In this document: positions 55,292 through 62,640 of the stretch, in pieces
Position numbering within the stretch: the stretch's first letter is position 1
How the letters are laid out: each line of letters opens with the position of its first letter
Assembly (NCBI RefSeq): GCF_000472525.1
Contig: NZ_AWZT01000001.1
Location: 369,963-433,962 of the forward strand
Direction: 5' to 3'
DNA: 64,000 bases
From: Paraburkholderia dilworthii
Lineage (GTDB): Bacteria; Pseudomonadota; Gammaproteobacteria; Burkholderiales; Burkholderiaceae
Made by a program: the position numbers and the translations under genes
The notes under the pieces: model-generated
The model's database searches: none
The model's input: only the letters and a program-made list of their open reading frames with translations
What the model was told of the DNA's origin: nothing

Positions 55292-56104
55292 TCACGCCGT
55301 GGGTGCATCGTCGCTAGTGCTGCCGCCCGGATTGCGTTCGCCTTCGATTTCTCTTGCTGCACGCATCAGGATCGCGGCAATGCGGCGCTGCTCGGCAGCC
55401 GGCGCATTGTCACGACGCAGCAGTGCGTTTTTCAGCGCGCGGCGTGCTTCGTTCAGCTCGGGCGTCCAGCCGCCTTCGCTGACATCGGCCGGCTCTTCGC
55501 CGGCAAAGGCTCGGCGTACCGAATCCATCTTGCGGGCTATGTGGCTCAGCTGCGCAAACATCATTTCGACGCGGTCGCGGTTAGTCGCAAGATACTCACG
55601 TCCGGCTTGCGCGAGTTCGTAGCGCTTGCGGTTGCCTTCGAGCTGCACGGTGACGTAGCCGAGTTCTTCCAGATACGTGAGCGCCGGATACACCATGCCG
55701 GGGCTTGGACTGTAGAAGCCGTTCGAGCGCGTTTCCAGAGCCTTGATGAGCTCGTAGCCGTGGCTCGGTTGCGCGTCGATCAGGGAGAGCAGCAGCAGTT
55801 GCAGATCGTCGGAGCTGAACTTGCGGCCACGCGGAAAACCGTCGCCTTCGCCGCCGAAGCCGCCCGGGCCGCCGCCGAAATGGCCGCGCCCGCCGCGATG
55901 CTCATGGTGACGCCCGATCGCATGCCACAGTGCATGCGCCGCGAAGCGATGATGATCGTCGGCGCGTTCGTCGGCGCCGTGTGCGCGATGTTCATGGTGA
56001 CGGGCAAATGCATGCCAGAGCGCGTGCAGCGACGGGCGCTCGAAACCCGCGCCGAAAGGATGGTCCGCGCCATGCTGGCGGCCAGAACGATGGTGATGAC
56101 GCAT
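55292..56104 (-). CDS. PadR-family repressor with His-rich N-terminus, YqjI-like
   Basis: 270 residues. The first 75 hold about 19 His, including a duplicated block HALWHAFARHHEHR (27-40) and HALWHAIGRHHEHR (57-70), then a Gly-rich linker (75-92). The PadR winged helix follows (DDLQLLLLSLIDAQPSHGYELIKALETRSNGFYSPSPGMVYPALTYLEELGYV, about 99-155) and a C-terminal helical dimer region. In E. coli YqjI the His-rich N-terminus binds nickel or iron and controls yqjH. GGAG 8 bases before ATG 56104 fixes the start. AT-rich palindromes lie just upstream. Confidence 0.9.
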   Translation of the reverse strand: MRHHHRSGRQHGADHPFGAGFERPSLHALWHAFARHHEHRAHGADERADDHHRFAAHALWHAIGRHHEHRGGRGHFGGGPGGFGGEGDGFPRGRKFSSDDLQLLLLSLIDAQPSHGYELIKALETRSNGFYSPSPGMVYPALTYLEELGYVTVQLEGNRKRYELAQAGREYLATNRDRVEMMFAQLSHIARKMDSVRRAFAGEEPADVSEGGWTPELNEARRALKNALLRRDNAPAAEQRRIAAILMRAAREIEGERNPGGSTSDDAPTA

Positions 56105-56123
56105 CTTGCACACTCCATTTGTG

Positions 56124-56152
56124 TCTTAAGATGTGTCGTAAGATATATATCT
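56124..56152. promoter_or_regulatory. Probable PadR operator: two AT-rich palindromes
   Basis: TCTTAAGA (56124-56131) and AGATATATATCT (56141-56152) are perfect palindromes 20-48 bases upstream of the PadR start codon, in an AT island within GC-rich DNA. PadR repressors usually bind such AT-rich inverted repeats over their own promoter. Confidence 0.6.
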
Positions 56153-56281
56153 AAAGATAGTCTGTCAAATTTTTGTTTGCGCAGATATGGGCGCACAACA
56201 AGTCTGCAGTAACGGGAAAGCCGGCGTCCGGAGACAACAAAGTTTGCTGCACCGGGAAAATTTGTTGCGCAATGCACAATT

Positions 56282-56307
56282 GTGATAGTATCGCCTATCA
56301 CTTTTTT
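56282..56307 (+). terminator. Hairpin followed by a T run (terminator or operator)
   Basis: GTGATAG and CTATCAC form a 7-bp stem with a 6-base loop, followed directly by six T. It fits a factor-independent terminator on the plus strand. GATAG recurs at 56313, so a regulator site is also possible. No intact gene ends just upstream. Confidence 0.4.
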
Positions 56308-56417
56308 ATTTTGATAGTAGTTGAATTCGGCGCCCTGGGATCCGGGAATGCGGTGATTCGCTACGGTCGGATATCGAATTCGCGAAATGGCCACGCGCGC
56401 GCGGGAGCCTCTAGGTT

Positions 56418-57110
56418 GTGGGAGCCCGGGTGGCGTCCGTTGAGCGCCTCAGTCAAGACGTCGCAGTGGTCCGGCTGCAGACGCCCGCTGGTTGCGGGTT
56501 CAGCTTCGCGCCTGGTCAATACCTCGATGTCGTGCTGCGCGACGGGACGCGCCGTAGTTACTCAATAGCGAATGAACCGGCTGAAGATGGGCAGGTGGAA
56601 TGGCATGTTCGGGCGATGCCTGGTGGACGGTTTTCGCAGCACGTCTATCAGAGCCTCAAAGCGCGAGACCTGCTGCCCGTCGAGGGGCCTTTTGGCTCTT
56701 TCGTGCTGAGCGACACAAAAGCACCTTTGATTTTTATTGCGTCGGGCACCGGCTATGCGCCAATCGCGTCGATGATGAAAACGCACTTTGAAAGCATTGC
56801 GAAGAGAGGGGCAACCTTTTATTGGGGAGGACGTCGCCAGGCGGACCTTTATGCACTGGAAGAGGCGCGCGCTTGGGCTAGGTCCGCAGAGAGTCTTACC
56901 TTCGTACCCGTGCTTTCCGAGCCGGGAGCCAGGTGGCAGGGACGAAGCGGGTTTGTCCATGAAGCCGTCCAAAAAGATCATCCGAACTTGGCCGAATTAC
57001 GTTCAATGGCGATTGTGGGCTGCCTGCGGCGAGTTTTTTCAGTGATGCGTTCGAAAACGGTCGACCGTAATATCACAGTCAGTTATGAGAAGTCTTGTTT
57101 TTCGCCTCCC
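56418..57110 (+). pseudogene. Flavoprotein reductase remnant (FAD/NAD ferredoxin-reductase family)
   Basis: Remnant of a CDP-6-deoxyglucoseen/phenol-hydroxylase-type reductase. The FAD and NAD domains are readable: GARVASVERLSQDVAVVRL, GQYLDVVLRDGTRRSYSIAN, PFGSFVLSDTKAPLIFIASGTGYAPIASM and ATFYWGGRRQADLYALEEA. The N-terminal 2Fe-2S ferredoxin domain normally present in this family is missing; a stop codon lies two codons before the GTG at 56418. After residue 190 the frame breaks: the expected VYACGSP helix is gone, and the true family end (GLPAASFFSDAFENGRP) reads in another frame at about 57024-57077. Confidence 0.65.
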
Positions 57111-57134
57111 AGTTGCAACGACGAATTTCAGTAA

Positions 57135-57628
57135 TCCAGGTTATCTAATTGGCTAATTTTTCAGGGTTCTTTTCGTCCGGAGCTTCGCTGGGTCTGCCCG
57201 CCGTGATCGAACCGCCCTGCACTGCCTTTATCACTGAACGTTGTCGGACGACCGATGGGACTCCCTCTGGCCGAAGTGTGGGTGGGGCATCTGGTCGACC
57301 GGGCAATCCGCACCGCGTTATCCGAACGACGCGCGACCGCGGTCGTGCTACCGACCACCGTACATAGACGCCACTGAACAGACGATTGCGCTGGCAGGCA
57401 AACTCTGCGGCGCCATCGCGTCGGATCATTGCGGCGAAGGATGCCCCGAGCACTTTATATCGTTTAAGTACGGTGACCTACGCTGAATTCACTGATTTAA
57501 AGAGCGCGCACGGGCGTCCTCTGCGTTGCCGTGTCGGCTCATATGTAGGCAACAATCGTCGGTATCGTGATCTGCGTATTAAGTGCTTGCGCTTCTAACG
57601 AATAGAGACACCTATAGCGGGAGATGTC
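57135..57628. other. Degenerate interval between two gene remnants
   Basis: About 490 bases with no intact gene. Short frames on both strands lack family character except one stretch (57255-57376) that resembles a thiamine-diphosphate enzyme. The rest is unassigned. Confidence 0.4.
57255..57376 (+). pseudogene. Possible fragment of a TPP-dependent enzyme (PoxB-like)
   Basis: About 40 codons read MGLPLAEVWVGHLVDRAIRT followed by ALSERRATAVVLPTTVH. This resembles the segment HLVDRAIRIA...VTCIIVP of pyruvate-oxidase-like thiamine-diphosphate proteins. No P-loop or TPP motif is present around it. The call rests on a short remembered match. Confidence 0.3.
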
Positions 57629-58008
57629 ATGGACATTGCCCATAACGAAGGCTTCGATGACAGTCGACGACAATGGCTGATCGCGACGTCATGTCTGGGC
57701 GGTATTGCTGGCGTTGCCACCCTTGTACCGTTCGTCGATTCGCTTGCACCGTCGGCCAGGACCAGGGCCGCCGGTGCGCCGGTTACGGTAAATATAGGCG
57801 GATTGCGTCCCACAGATATGATTACCGTGGCCTGGCGCGGCCTACCGGTGTTTTTCGTCAACCGGAGCCGACAGACGGTTCGACGTACGACCTCGCTGGC
57901 CGCGTGTTCCGAAACAAACCTGCCCCGCAAAACCTGGATGTGCCTCGCTACATGTTTGCATCGGCTGTCGAGGTCGTCATTGGACAGGACGAAGCAGGCG
58001 AAGCGTAA
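57629..58008 (+). pseudogene. petA: petA remnant: Rieske subunit of cytochrome bc1, cluster domain lost
   Basis: The first 84 codons encode the N-terminus of the ubiquinol-cytochrome c reductase iron-sulfur subunit: DDSRRQWLIATSCLGGIAGVATLVPFVDSL (twin-Arg-like signal and anchor), AAGAPVTVNIGGLRPTDMITVAWRGLPVFFVNRS. The sequence then jumps, in a different frame, to the family C-terminus (STYDLAGRVFRNKPAPQNLDVPRYMF...IGQDEAGEA, ending at 58008). The region that holds the CTHLGC and CPCHGS cluster ligands, roughly 80 residues, is absent. It cannot make a working Rieske protein. Confidence 0.8.
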
Positions 58009-58095
58009 TGCAGGTCACTACTCGGAAATCGTGTTCCTTCCGCATGCGAGCCAACTCAGTCTCGCCGTTCAAACGACGGAGAAATGTGAAAGGTC

Positions 58096-58839
58096 AGGCT
58101 TACGCAGGTGATGCTCAACCTGCTGCATAACGCGAGTAATACTCACCACATGGCGGTCGCATTTCTTACGGGTGATCCGCAAGGATGACCGCGCCATGGT
58201 CTGCCTTCGTGATTCCGGTGTTGGGATCGCGCCTGAAAACCTCGGTACTGTGTTCGACATGTTCTCGCAGGTGGCCGCTTCGGAAAAGCGCTCGCACGGC
58301 GGGCTTGGCATCGGCCTGGCGCTGGCGCGGGGTGTCTACTCTGCACGGCGGCACCATTGAAGTCAGCGGCGAGGGGACCGGACAGGGTAGCGAGTTCGTG
58401 GTTCATCTCCGGTATCGAATGCGACTCTATCAGTTGAGGAAGTACTTTCGGTCCACGAATATCCGGCACCGGCCGGTCGCCGCATCATCGTAGTGGATGA
58501 CAATCAGCACGCGGCGGAAAGCCTTGCCATGCTGCTCGAACTGAACGGGCATGAAATTCGTACTGCGGGCGACGGTCTGACCGGTTTGCAGCTTGCACAG
58601 GAATTTTGCCCCTAGGCCGTCCTGCTTGATATCAGACTACCGGGGATCGATGGCTACGAGGTTGCCCGGCGTATCCGGCGGCAACCTTGGGAAAGCAGTT
58701 GCTACTGGTTGCAGTGTCCGGCTGGGGCCAAGAAAGCGACAGGCAGGCGGCGGACAATGCCGGCTTTGATCATCATCTGATCAAGCCGGTCAACGTCGAC
58801 GAACTGACGGCCGTTCTGTCCGGTCAACCAACACACTGA
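58096..58839 (+). pseudogene. Hybrid histidine kinase/receiver remnant
   Basis: Reads in pieces across all three frames. [14 protein letters not shown] (N-box, frame starting 58096), then [25 protein letters not shown] and [13 protein letters not shown] (G1, F and G2 boxes, frame of 58172), then [19 protein letters not shown] (frame of 58185), then a receiver RRIIVVDDNQHAAESLAMLLELNGHEIRTA with a stop codon at 58613-58615. It continues AVLLDIRLPGIDGYEVARRIR and, after one more shift, GFDHHLIKPVNVDELTAVLSG to the stop at 58837. At least three frameshifts plus one nonsense codon; the sensor half and His box are missing. Confidence 0.75.
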
Positions 58840-58883
58840 CGAGCGCGTCGCTCGAGCGAGTGAACGAGAAGGTCTCGCTGCCC

Positions 58884-59000
58884 GCAGCTGTGAGCAAGCT
58901 AATTGCGGATATGGAACACTCCCTCGGCGCCGCACTGCTTTCAAGGCGGAGCAGAGGAGTAATCCCGACTGCTGCTGGCTAGATGATGCTCCGCCACGAC
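58884..59000 (+). pseudogene. LysR-family regulator fragment
   Basis: Thirty-odd codons match the recognition-helix end of a LysR DNA-binding domain: AVSKLIADMEHSLGAALL, then RRSRGVIPTAAG, a TAG stop at 58980-58982, then MMLRHD. The order corresponds to the usual AVSRQIADLE...ARGVRPTEAGRMLLRHA block. Nothing else of the gene is recognisable. Confidence 0.6.
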
Positions 59001-59131
59001 ACTCAAGGGAGTCACCGAGCTGTTCACCTGAGGCTGCTACATCGATTCAAGATGCCTTCCCGGGTGCTTATGAAAAAGGGCGGCGTTCAACGTGTGCGAC
59101 TGTACCGATTTCCGGGCCATCTCTCCTTGAC

Positions 59132-59845
59132 CTAGCGCCGTCCAAGCGCCAGTGCGTTATTCAATTTTTCGCCGGCCTCTCTCGTCTGGCTGATCAGTGT
59201 ATCGAGATACTTAGAGTCGCTGTATCTCGTCGCGGTGCCGGAGAGCGAAATCGCCCCGAGCAACTCACCGTTCCGGTCAAAAATAGGGAGGGCAACTGCA
59301 GCGAGTTCCGTCACTCGGGCACCGATGGAGTAAAGCACTTCCGGTACGTAGTCCTTGGGCTTGCCTTCCTCAAATTGAGTCAGTGCCTTGCCACTTGCTC
59401 CGCGGTCAAGCGGTAGCCGGTCGCCAACCTTGAGGCTGTGACTAATCGAATGCCCGCCTTGCGCGCAAGCGATGCACAACCGCTCACCGCCTTGTCTAAC
59501 AAAAAAGCCCGCCGTTTCTTCAGTTTGTGTCGCTAGACGCTCCAAATAGGGACGAACGATTACTTCCAGCCAGTTTGCGCTAGTCGACGAATGATTCAGT
59601 ACGGCAATAGCTGGGCCGATGCAGTACCGCTGGTCAACAGTCTTTCGCACAAAGGCAAACGCCTCGAGCGATTGCAGCAGCCGGAAAGCGGTTGTCTTGT
59701 TCAGCGAACTGGCGCGCGCTGCGTCACTAAGTGTGAGGCCCTCTTCTCGCTGGCCGATTGCCATGATCAGCGACAGGCCTCGCTCTAGCGCCGTTACGCC
59801 GTTCGCGGCCTGAGGCGCACGGCTGCGGGTTTCCCCAGATGTCAC
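59132..59845 (-). CDS. IclR-family transcriptional regulator
   Basis: 237 residues. Winged helix with recognition segment ERGLSLIMAIGQREEGLTLSDAARASSLNKTTAFRLLQSLEAFAFVRK, then the IclR effector domain (ETAGFFVRQGGERLCIACAQGGHSISHSLKVGDRLPLDRGASGKAL, RNGELLGAISLSG). GTG start at 59845 with GGAG 8 bases upstream. Divergent from the CoA-transferase gene by about 54 bases, so it almost certainly controls the operon to its right; the shared spacer must hold both promoters. Confidence 0.88.
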   Translation of the reverse strand: MTSGETRSRAPQAANGVTALERGLSLIMAIGQREEGLTLSDAARASSLNKTTAFRLLQSLEAFAFVRKTVDQRYCIGPAIAVLNHSSTSANWLEVIVRPYLERLATQTEETAGFFVRQGGERLCIACAQGGHSISHSLKVGDRLPLDRGASGKALTQFEEGKPKDYVPEVLYSIGARVTELAAVALPIFDRNGELLGAISLSGTATRYSDSKYLDTLISQTREAGEKLNNALALGRR

Positions 59846-59899
59846 GACTTGGTCTCCATAAGTACAATCAGTTATAACATGAAACGAGCGTTACGTACA

Positions 59900-61132
59900 A
59901 TGGAACACACAATGGACGGACAGATTGACAGCAACAGCCCGCTGACCGGCATTAAAGTCCTGGATTTCGGCCATACGGTGATGGGACCGTGCTGCGGGCT
60001 GATCCTTGCAGATCTTGGTGCCGAGGTCGTGCGTGTAGAGCCCATCAATGGCGACCCCACCAGGAACCTAAAGGGTTTCGGTTCGGGATTTTTCGGGTTC
60101 TTTGGACGCAACAAGAAGAGCATCTCGATTGACCTTAAGAATCCCGAAGCACGTCCCGCCATTGAAGCCGGTATTAAGTGGGCTGATGTGATTATTGAAA
60201 ATTTCGGTCCTGGCACGATGCAGCGGCTAGGTCTGGATTACGACACGGTCGCTCCGCTTAACGACCAGCTCATCTATTGTGCGCTGAAGGGTTTTCTACC
60301 CGGCCTTTACAGCGCGCGTCCTGCACTCGACGAGATCGTGCAAATGATGGGGGGGCTTGCGTATATGACGGGGCCATCTGGCAGGCCTTTGCGCGCAGGC
60401 TCGTCCATCGTGGATATCACCGGCGGAATGTTCGGTGCCATCGCCATCCTGGCCGCGCTACGCGAACGTGCGTTGAGTGGAAAGGGCACCTTGGTGCAGA
60501 GTGCATTGTTCGAAACGACCTCATTCCTCGTTGGTCAGCACATGGCCATGTCTCGGCTTGGTGGTACAGATGTCACACCGATGCCCGAGCGTGCGCACGC
60601 GTGGGGTGTCTACGATCTGTTTGACGTCTTTGACGGTCAGACGTTTGTAGGTATCACGAGTGACAAACAGTGGGTGAGATTCTGCGAGCGGTTCGGCTTC
60701 TCGGACTTCACTACGGACGAGCGTCTGTCCACAAACAATATGCGCGTTGAGGCGCGCCCTTGGCTCATTCCTGCTCTCGCTGAAAGATTGCGGAAGTTGT
60801 CAATGTCGGAAGTGGCGGCGGGTTGCGAGGCGGCGGAGGTGCCGTTCTCGCAAGTCCGGACACCCGAAGATCTGTTCGACGACCCCCATCTCAATTCTAA
60901 TCACTCGCTGTTGCGAACCACGACCGACAGGACGGCCGACCTGCCTGCACTGCCCGTGCGCATCGGTGCACACGTGCCTGAGATTCGTCTGCAGCCGCAG
61001 CCCATTGGCGCACAGACACGCGCGCTGCTCAGTGACTGGGGCATCAACGAAGAACTCAGCGAGGCGCTCCTGTCGGCAGGTGCGGTGCGGTCATCTGACA
61101 TTCAGGCAGTGGTTGACGCTTCCGCAAATTGA
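59900..61132 (+). CDS. Class III CoA-transferase (CaiB/BaiF family)
   Basis: Transfers CoA between carboxylic acids; 410 residues from ATG 59900. LTGIKVLDFGHTVMGPCCGLILADLGAEVVRVEPINGDPTR, FFGRNKKSISIDLKNPEA, ADVIIENFGPGTMQRLGLDY, PALDEIVQMMGGLAYMTGPSGRPLRAGSSIVDITGGMFGAIAIL with the expected catalytic Asp172. The starts 59849 and 59879 are alternatives; no good ribosome site precedes any of them. First gene of the right-hand accessory operon. Its partner genes suggest a di- or tricarboxylic acid substrate such as a succinyl-CoA-dependent activation (inference). Confidence 0.87.
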   Translation: MEHTMDGQIDSNSPLTGIKVLDFGHTVMGPCCGLILADLGAEVVRVEPINGDPTRNLKGFGSGFFGFFGRNKKSISIDLKNPEARPAIEAGIKWADVIIENFGPGTMQRLGLDYDTVAPLNDQLIYCALKGFLPGLYSARPALDEIVQMMGGLAYMTGPSGRPLRAGSSIVDITGGMFGAIAILAALRERALSGKGTLVQSALFETTSFLVGQHMAMSRLGGTDVTPMPERAHAWGVYDLFDVFDGQTFVGITSDKQWVRFCERFGFSDFTTDERLSTNNMRVEARPWLIPALAERLRKLSMSEVAAGCEAAEVPFSQVRTPEDLFDDPHLNSNHSLLRTTTDRTADLPALPVRIGAHVPEIRLQPQPIGAQTRALLSDWGINEELSEALLSAGAVRSSDIQAVVDASAN

Positions 61133-61179
61133 AATACCGATCACCCGCACTAGCTAAAAAGTCATGTCGGAGACATTTC

Positions 61180-62640
61180 ATGGAATTAGATGCTGCATCA
61201 ATTGCCCCGCGATCTTATTCGGAACAGACCGCTCCTCCGTCATTGGTTTTGCTGGAGCGGCTTGACCGGTTGCCTGCTACTCCGTACCTCTGGAAGCTCG
61301 TCGCTTTGCTCGGTATTGGCTTCTTTTTCGAAGCCTACGATATCCTGTATGCCGCTTATATCGCGCCAGCGATGGTGCGGTCCGGCGTTTTCACGATGAG
61401 CACCGGAAGCTGGTTCGGGCTCAGCGGCGTGGCAGCGTTTATTTCCTCCCTCTTTGCAGGGCTCTTTGTGGGAACGATGTTCTGCGGGTTCCTCGCCGAC
61501 AAGTTTGGTCGACGCGCCATCTTCACGTACTCCTTACTTGTCTATGCAATCTCAACGGCATTCATTGCGTTTCAAGACACCGCCGCCGGCATGAACTTCT
61601 GGCGATTCGTCGCGGGGACTGGACTCGGCGTCGAAATGGTCACAATTGGTGCTTATGTCTCAGAGTTCGTACCGCGCACCGTGCGTGGACGCGCGTTTGC
61701 CCTCGTGCAGGCAATCGGCTTTTTGGCTGTACCGGGCGCGGCATTCCTTGCTTTGTGGTTGGTTCCTCTGGCGCCACTGGGACTCGAAGGATGGAGATGG
61801 GTTGTGCTGGCCGGCGGTATCGGCGCAATCTTTGCCTGGTTTTTGCGCCGTGCATTGCCTGAAAGCCCACGGTGGCTTCTTCAAAAAGGGCGCGTGAAGG
61901 AGGCGCAAGCGGTGGTTGAGATGATTGAGCGACACGTCAGCAGTAAAAGTAAAGCGCCGCTTAGTGCGCAAGTGTCCGACAGCGATGCGCGAACGGCTAC
62001 TTTGAAAGCGGCAACGACCACATTCCCGCGCGGGACGCTAGTCAAACGGGCCGTTATCCTCAGCATCTACAACATCTTCTCAACCGTCGGCTACTACGGT
62101 TTTGCCAGTTGGGTGCCTAACCTGCTCGTTAAGCAGGGCGTGCCCGTCGCAAGCAGCATGCTGTATTCCGGCGTCATCGCACTTGCCGCACCCGTAGGTC
62201 CCGCGATTGGCCTGCTTCTTGCCGACAGGATTGAACGTAGAACCCAGCTCGCGGCGGTCGCCGTGCTGATCGCAATCTCGGGAATAATCTTCTCTCAAAC
62301 GAGGGCGCCGGCGCTGCTCATTGGAATGGGAGTGCTCATCACGGTTGCTTCAAACACGATGACGTACTGTTTGCATACCTATCAGGCTGAATTATTCCCA
62401 ACGTCAGTGCGGGCCCGCGCGGTCGGCTTTGTCTACTCATGGAGCCGCATCACAGCAATCTTTGTCCCGTTCTGCATTGCGTGGATCCTCTCGAATGACG
62501 GTCCGTCGGGAGTCTTCTTGTTTGTGCTTATCTCGGAAGCTATCTGCGTGATCGCCATACTCTTTGGACCAAAGACTGCCAACCGCTCGCTCGAGTTGCT
62601 TTCCGAACGAGGCATCAACTCCACCGGTACCAAAGAATGA
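61180..62640 (+). CDS. MFS transporter, sugar/aromatic-acid porter type
   Basis: 486 residues with twelve helices of the MFS sugar/AAHS group. LGIGFFFEAYDILYAAYIAPAM in helix 1, GFLADKFGRRAIFTYSLL (motif A), RFVAGTGLGVEMVTIGAYVSEFVPRTVRGRA, RRALPESPRWLLQKGR between halves, and YQAELFPTSVRARAVGFVYSWSR. Such carriers import organic acids with protons. GGAG 8 bases before ATG 61180 sets the start. Forty-seven bases after the CoA-transferase and overlapping the aconitase-family gene by four bases. Confidence 0.85.
   Translation: MELDAASIAPRSYSEQTAPPSLVLLERLDRLPATPYLWKLVALLGIGFFFEAYDILYAAYIAPAMVRSGVFTMSTGSWFGLSGVAAFISSLFAGLFVGTMFCGFLADKFGRRAIFTYSLLVYAISTAFIAFQDTAAGMNFWRFVAGTGLGVEMVTIGAYVSEFVPRTVRGRAFALVQAIGFLAVPGAAFLALWLVPLAPLGLEGWRWVVLAGGIGAIFAWFLRRALPESPRWLLQKGRVKEAQAVVEMIERHVSSKSKAPLSAQVSDSDARTATLKAATTTFPRGTLVKRAVILSIYNIFSTVGYYGFASWVPNLLVKQGVPVASSMLYSGVIALAAPVGPAIGLLLADRIERRTQLAAVAVLIAISGIIFSQTRAPALLIGMGVLITVASNTMTYCLHTYQAELFPTSVRARAVGFVYSWSRITAIFVPFCIAWILSNDGPSGVFLFVLISEAICVIAILFGPKTANRSLELLSERGINSTGTKE

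Noticed and set aside
56200..59131. Insertion sequence or integrase at the island boundary
   Set aside because: No transposase or recombinase motif, terminal inverted repeat or tRNA was found; only gene remnants.
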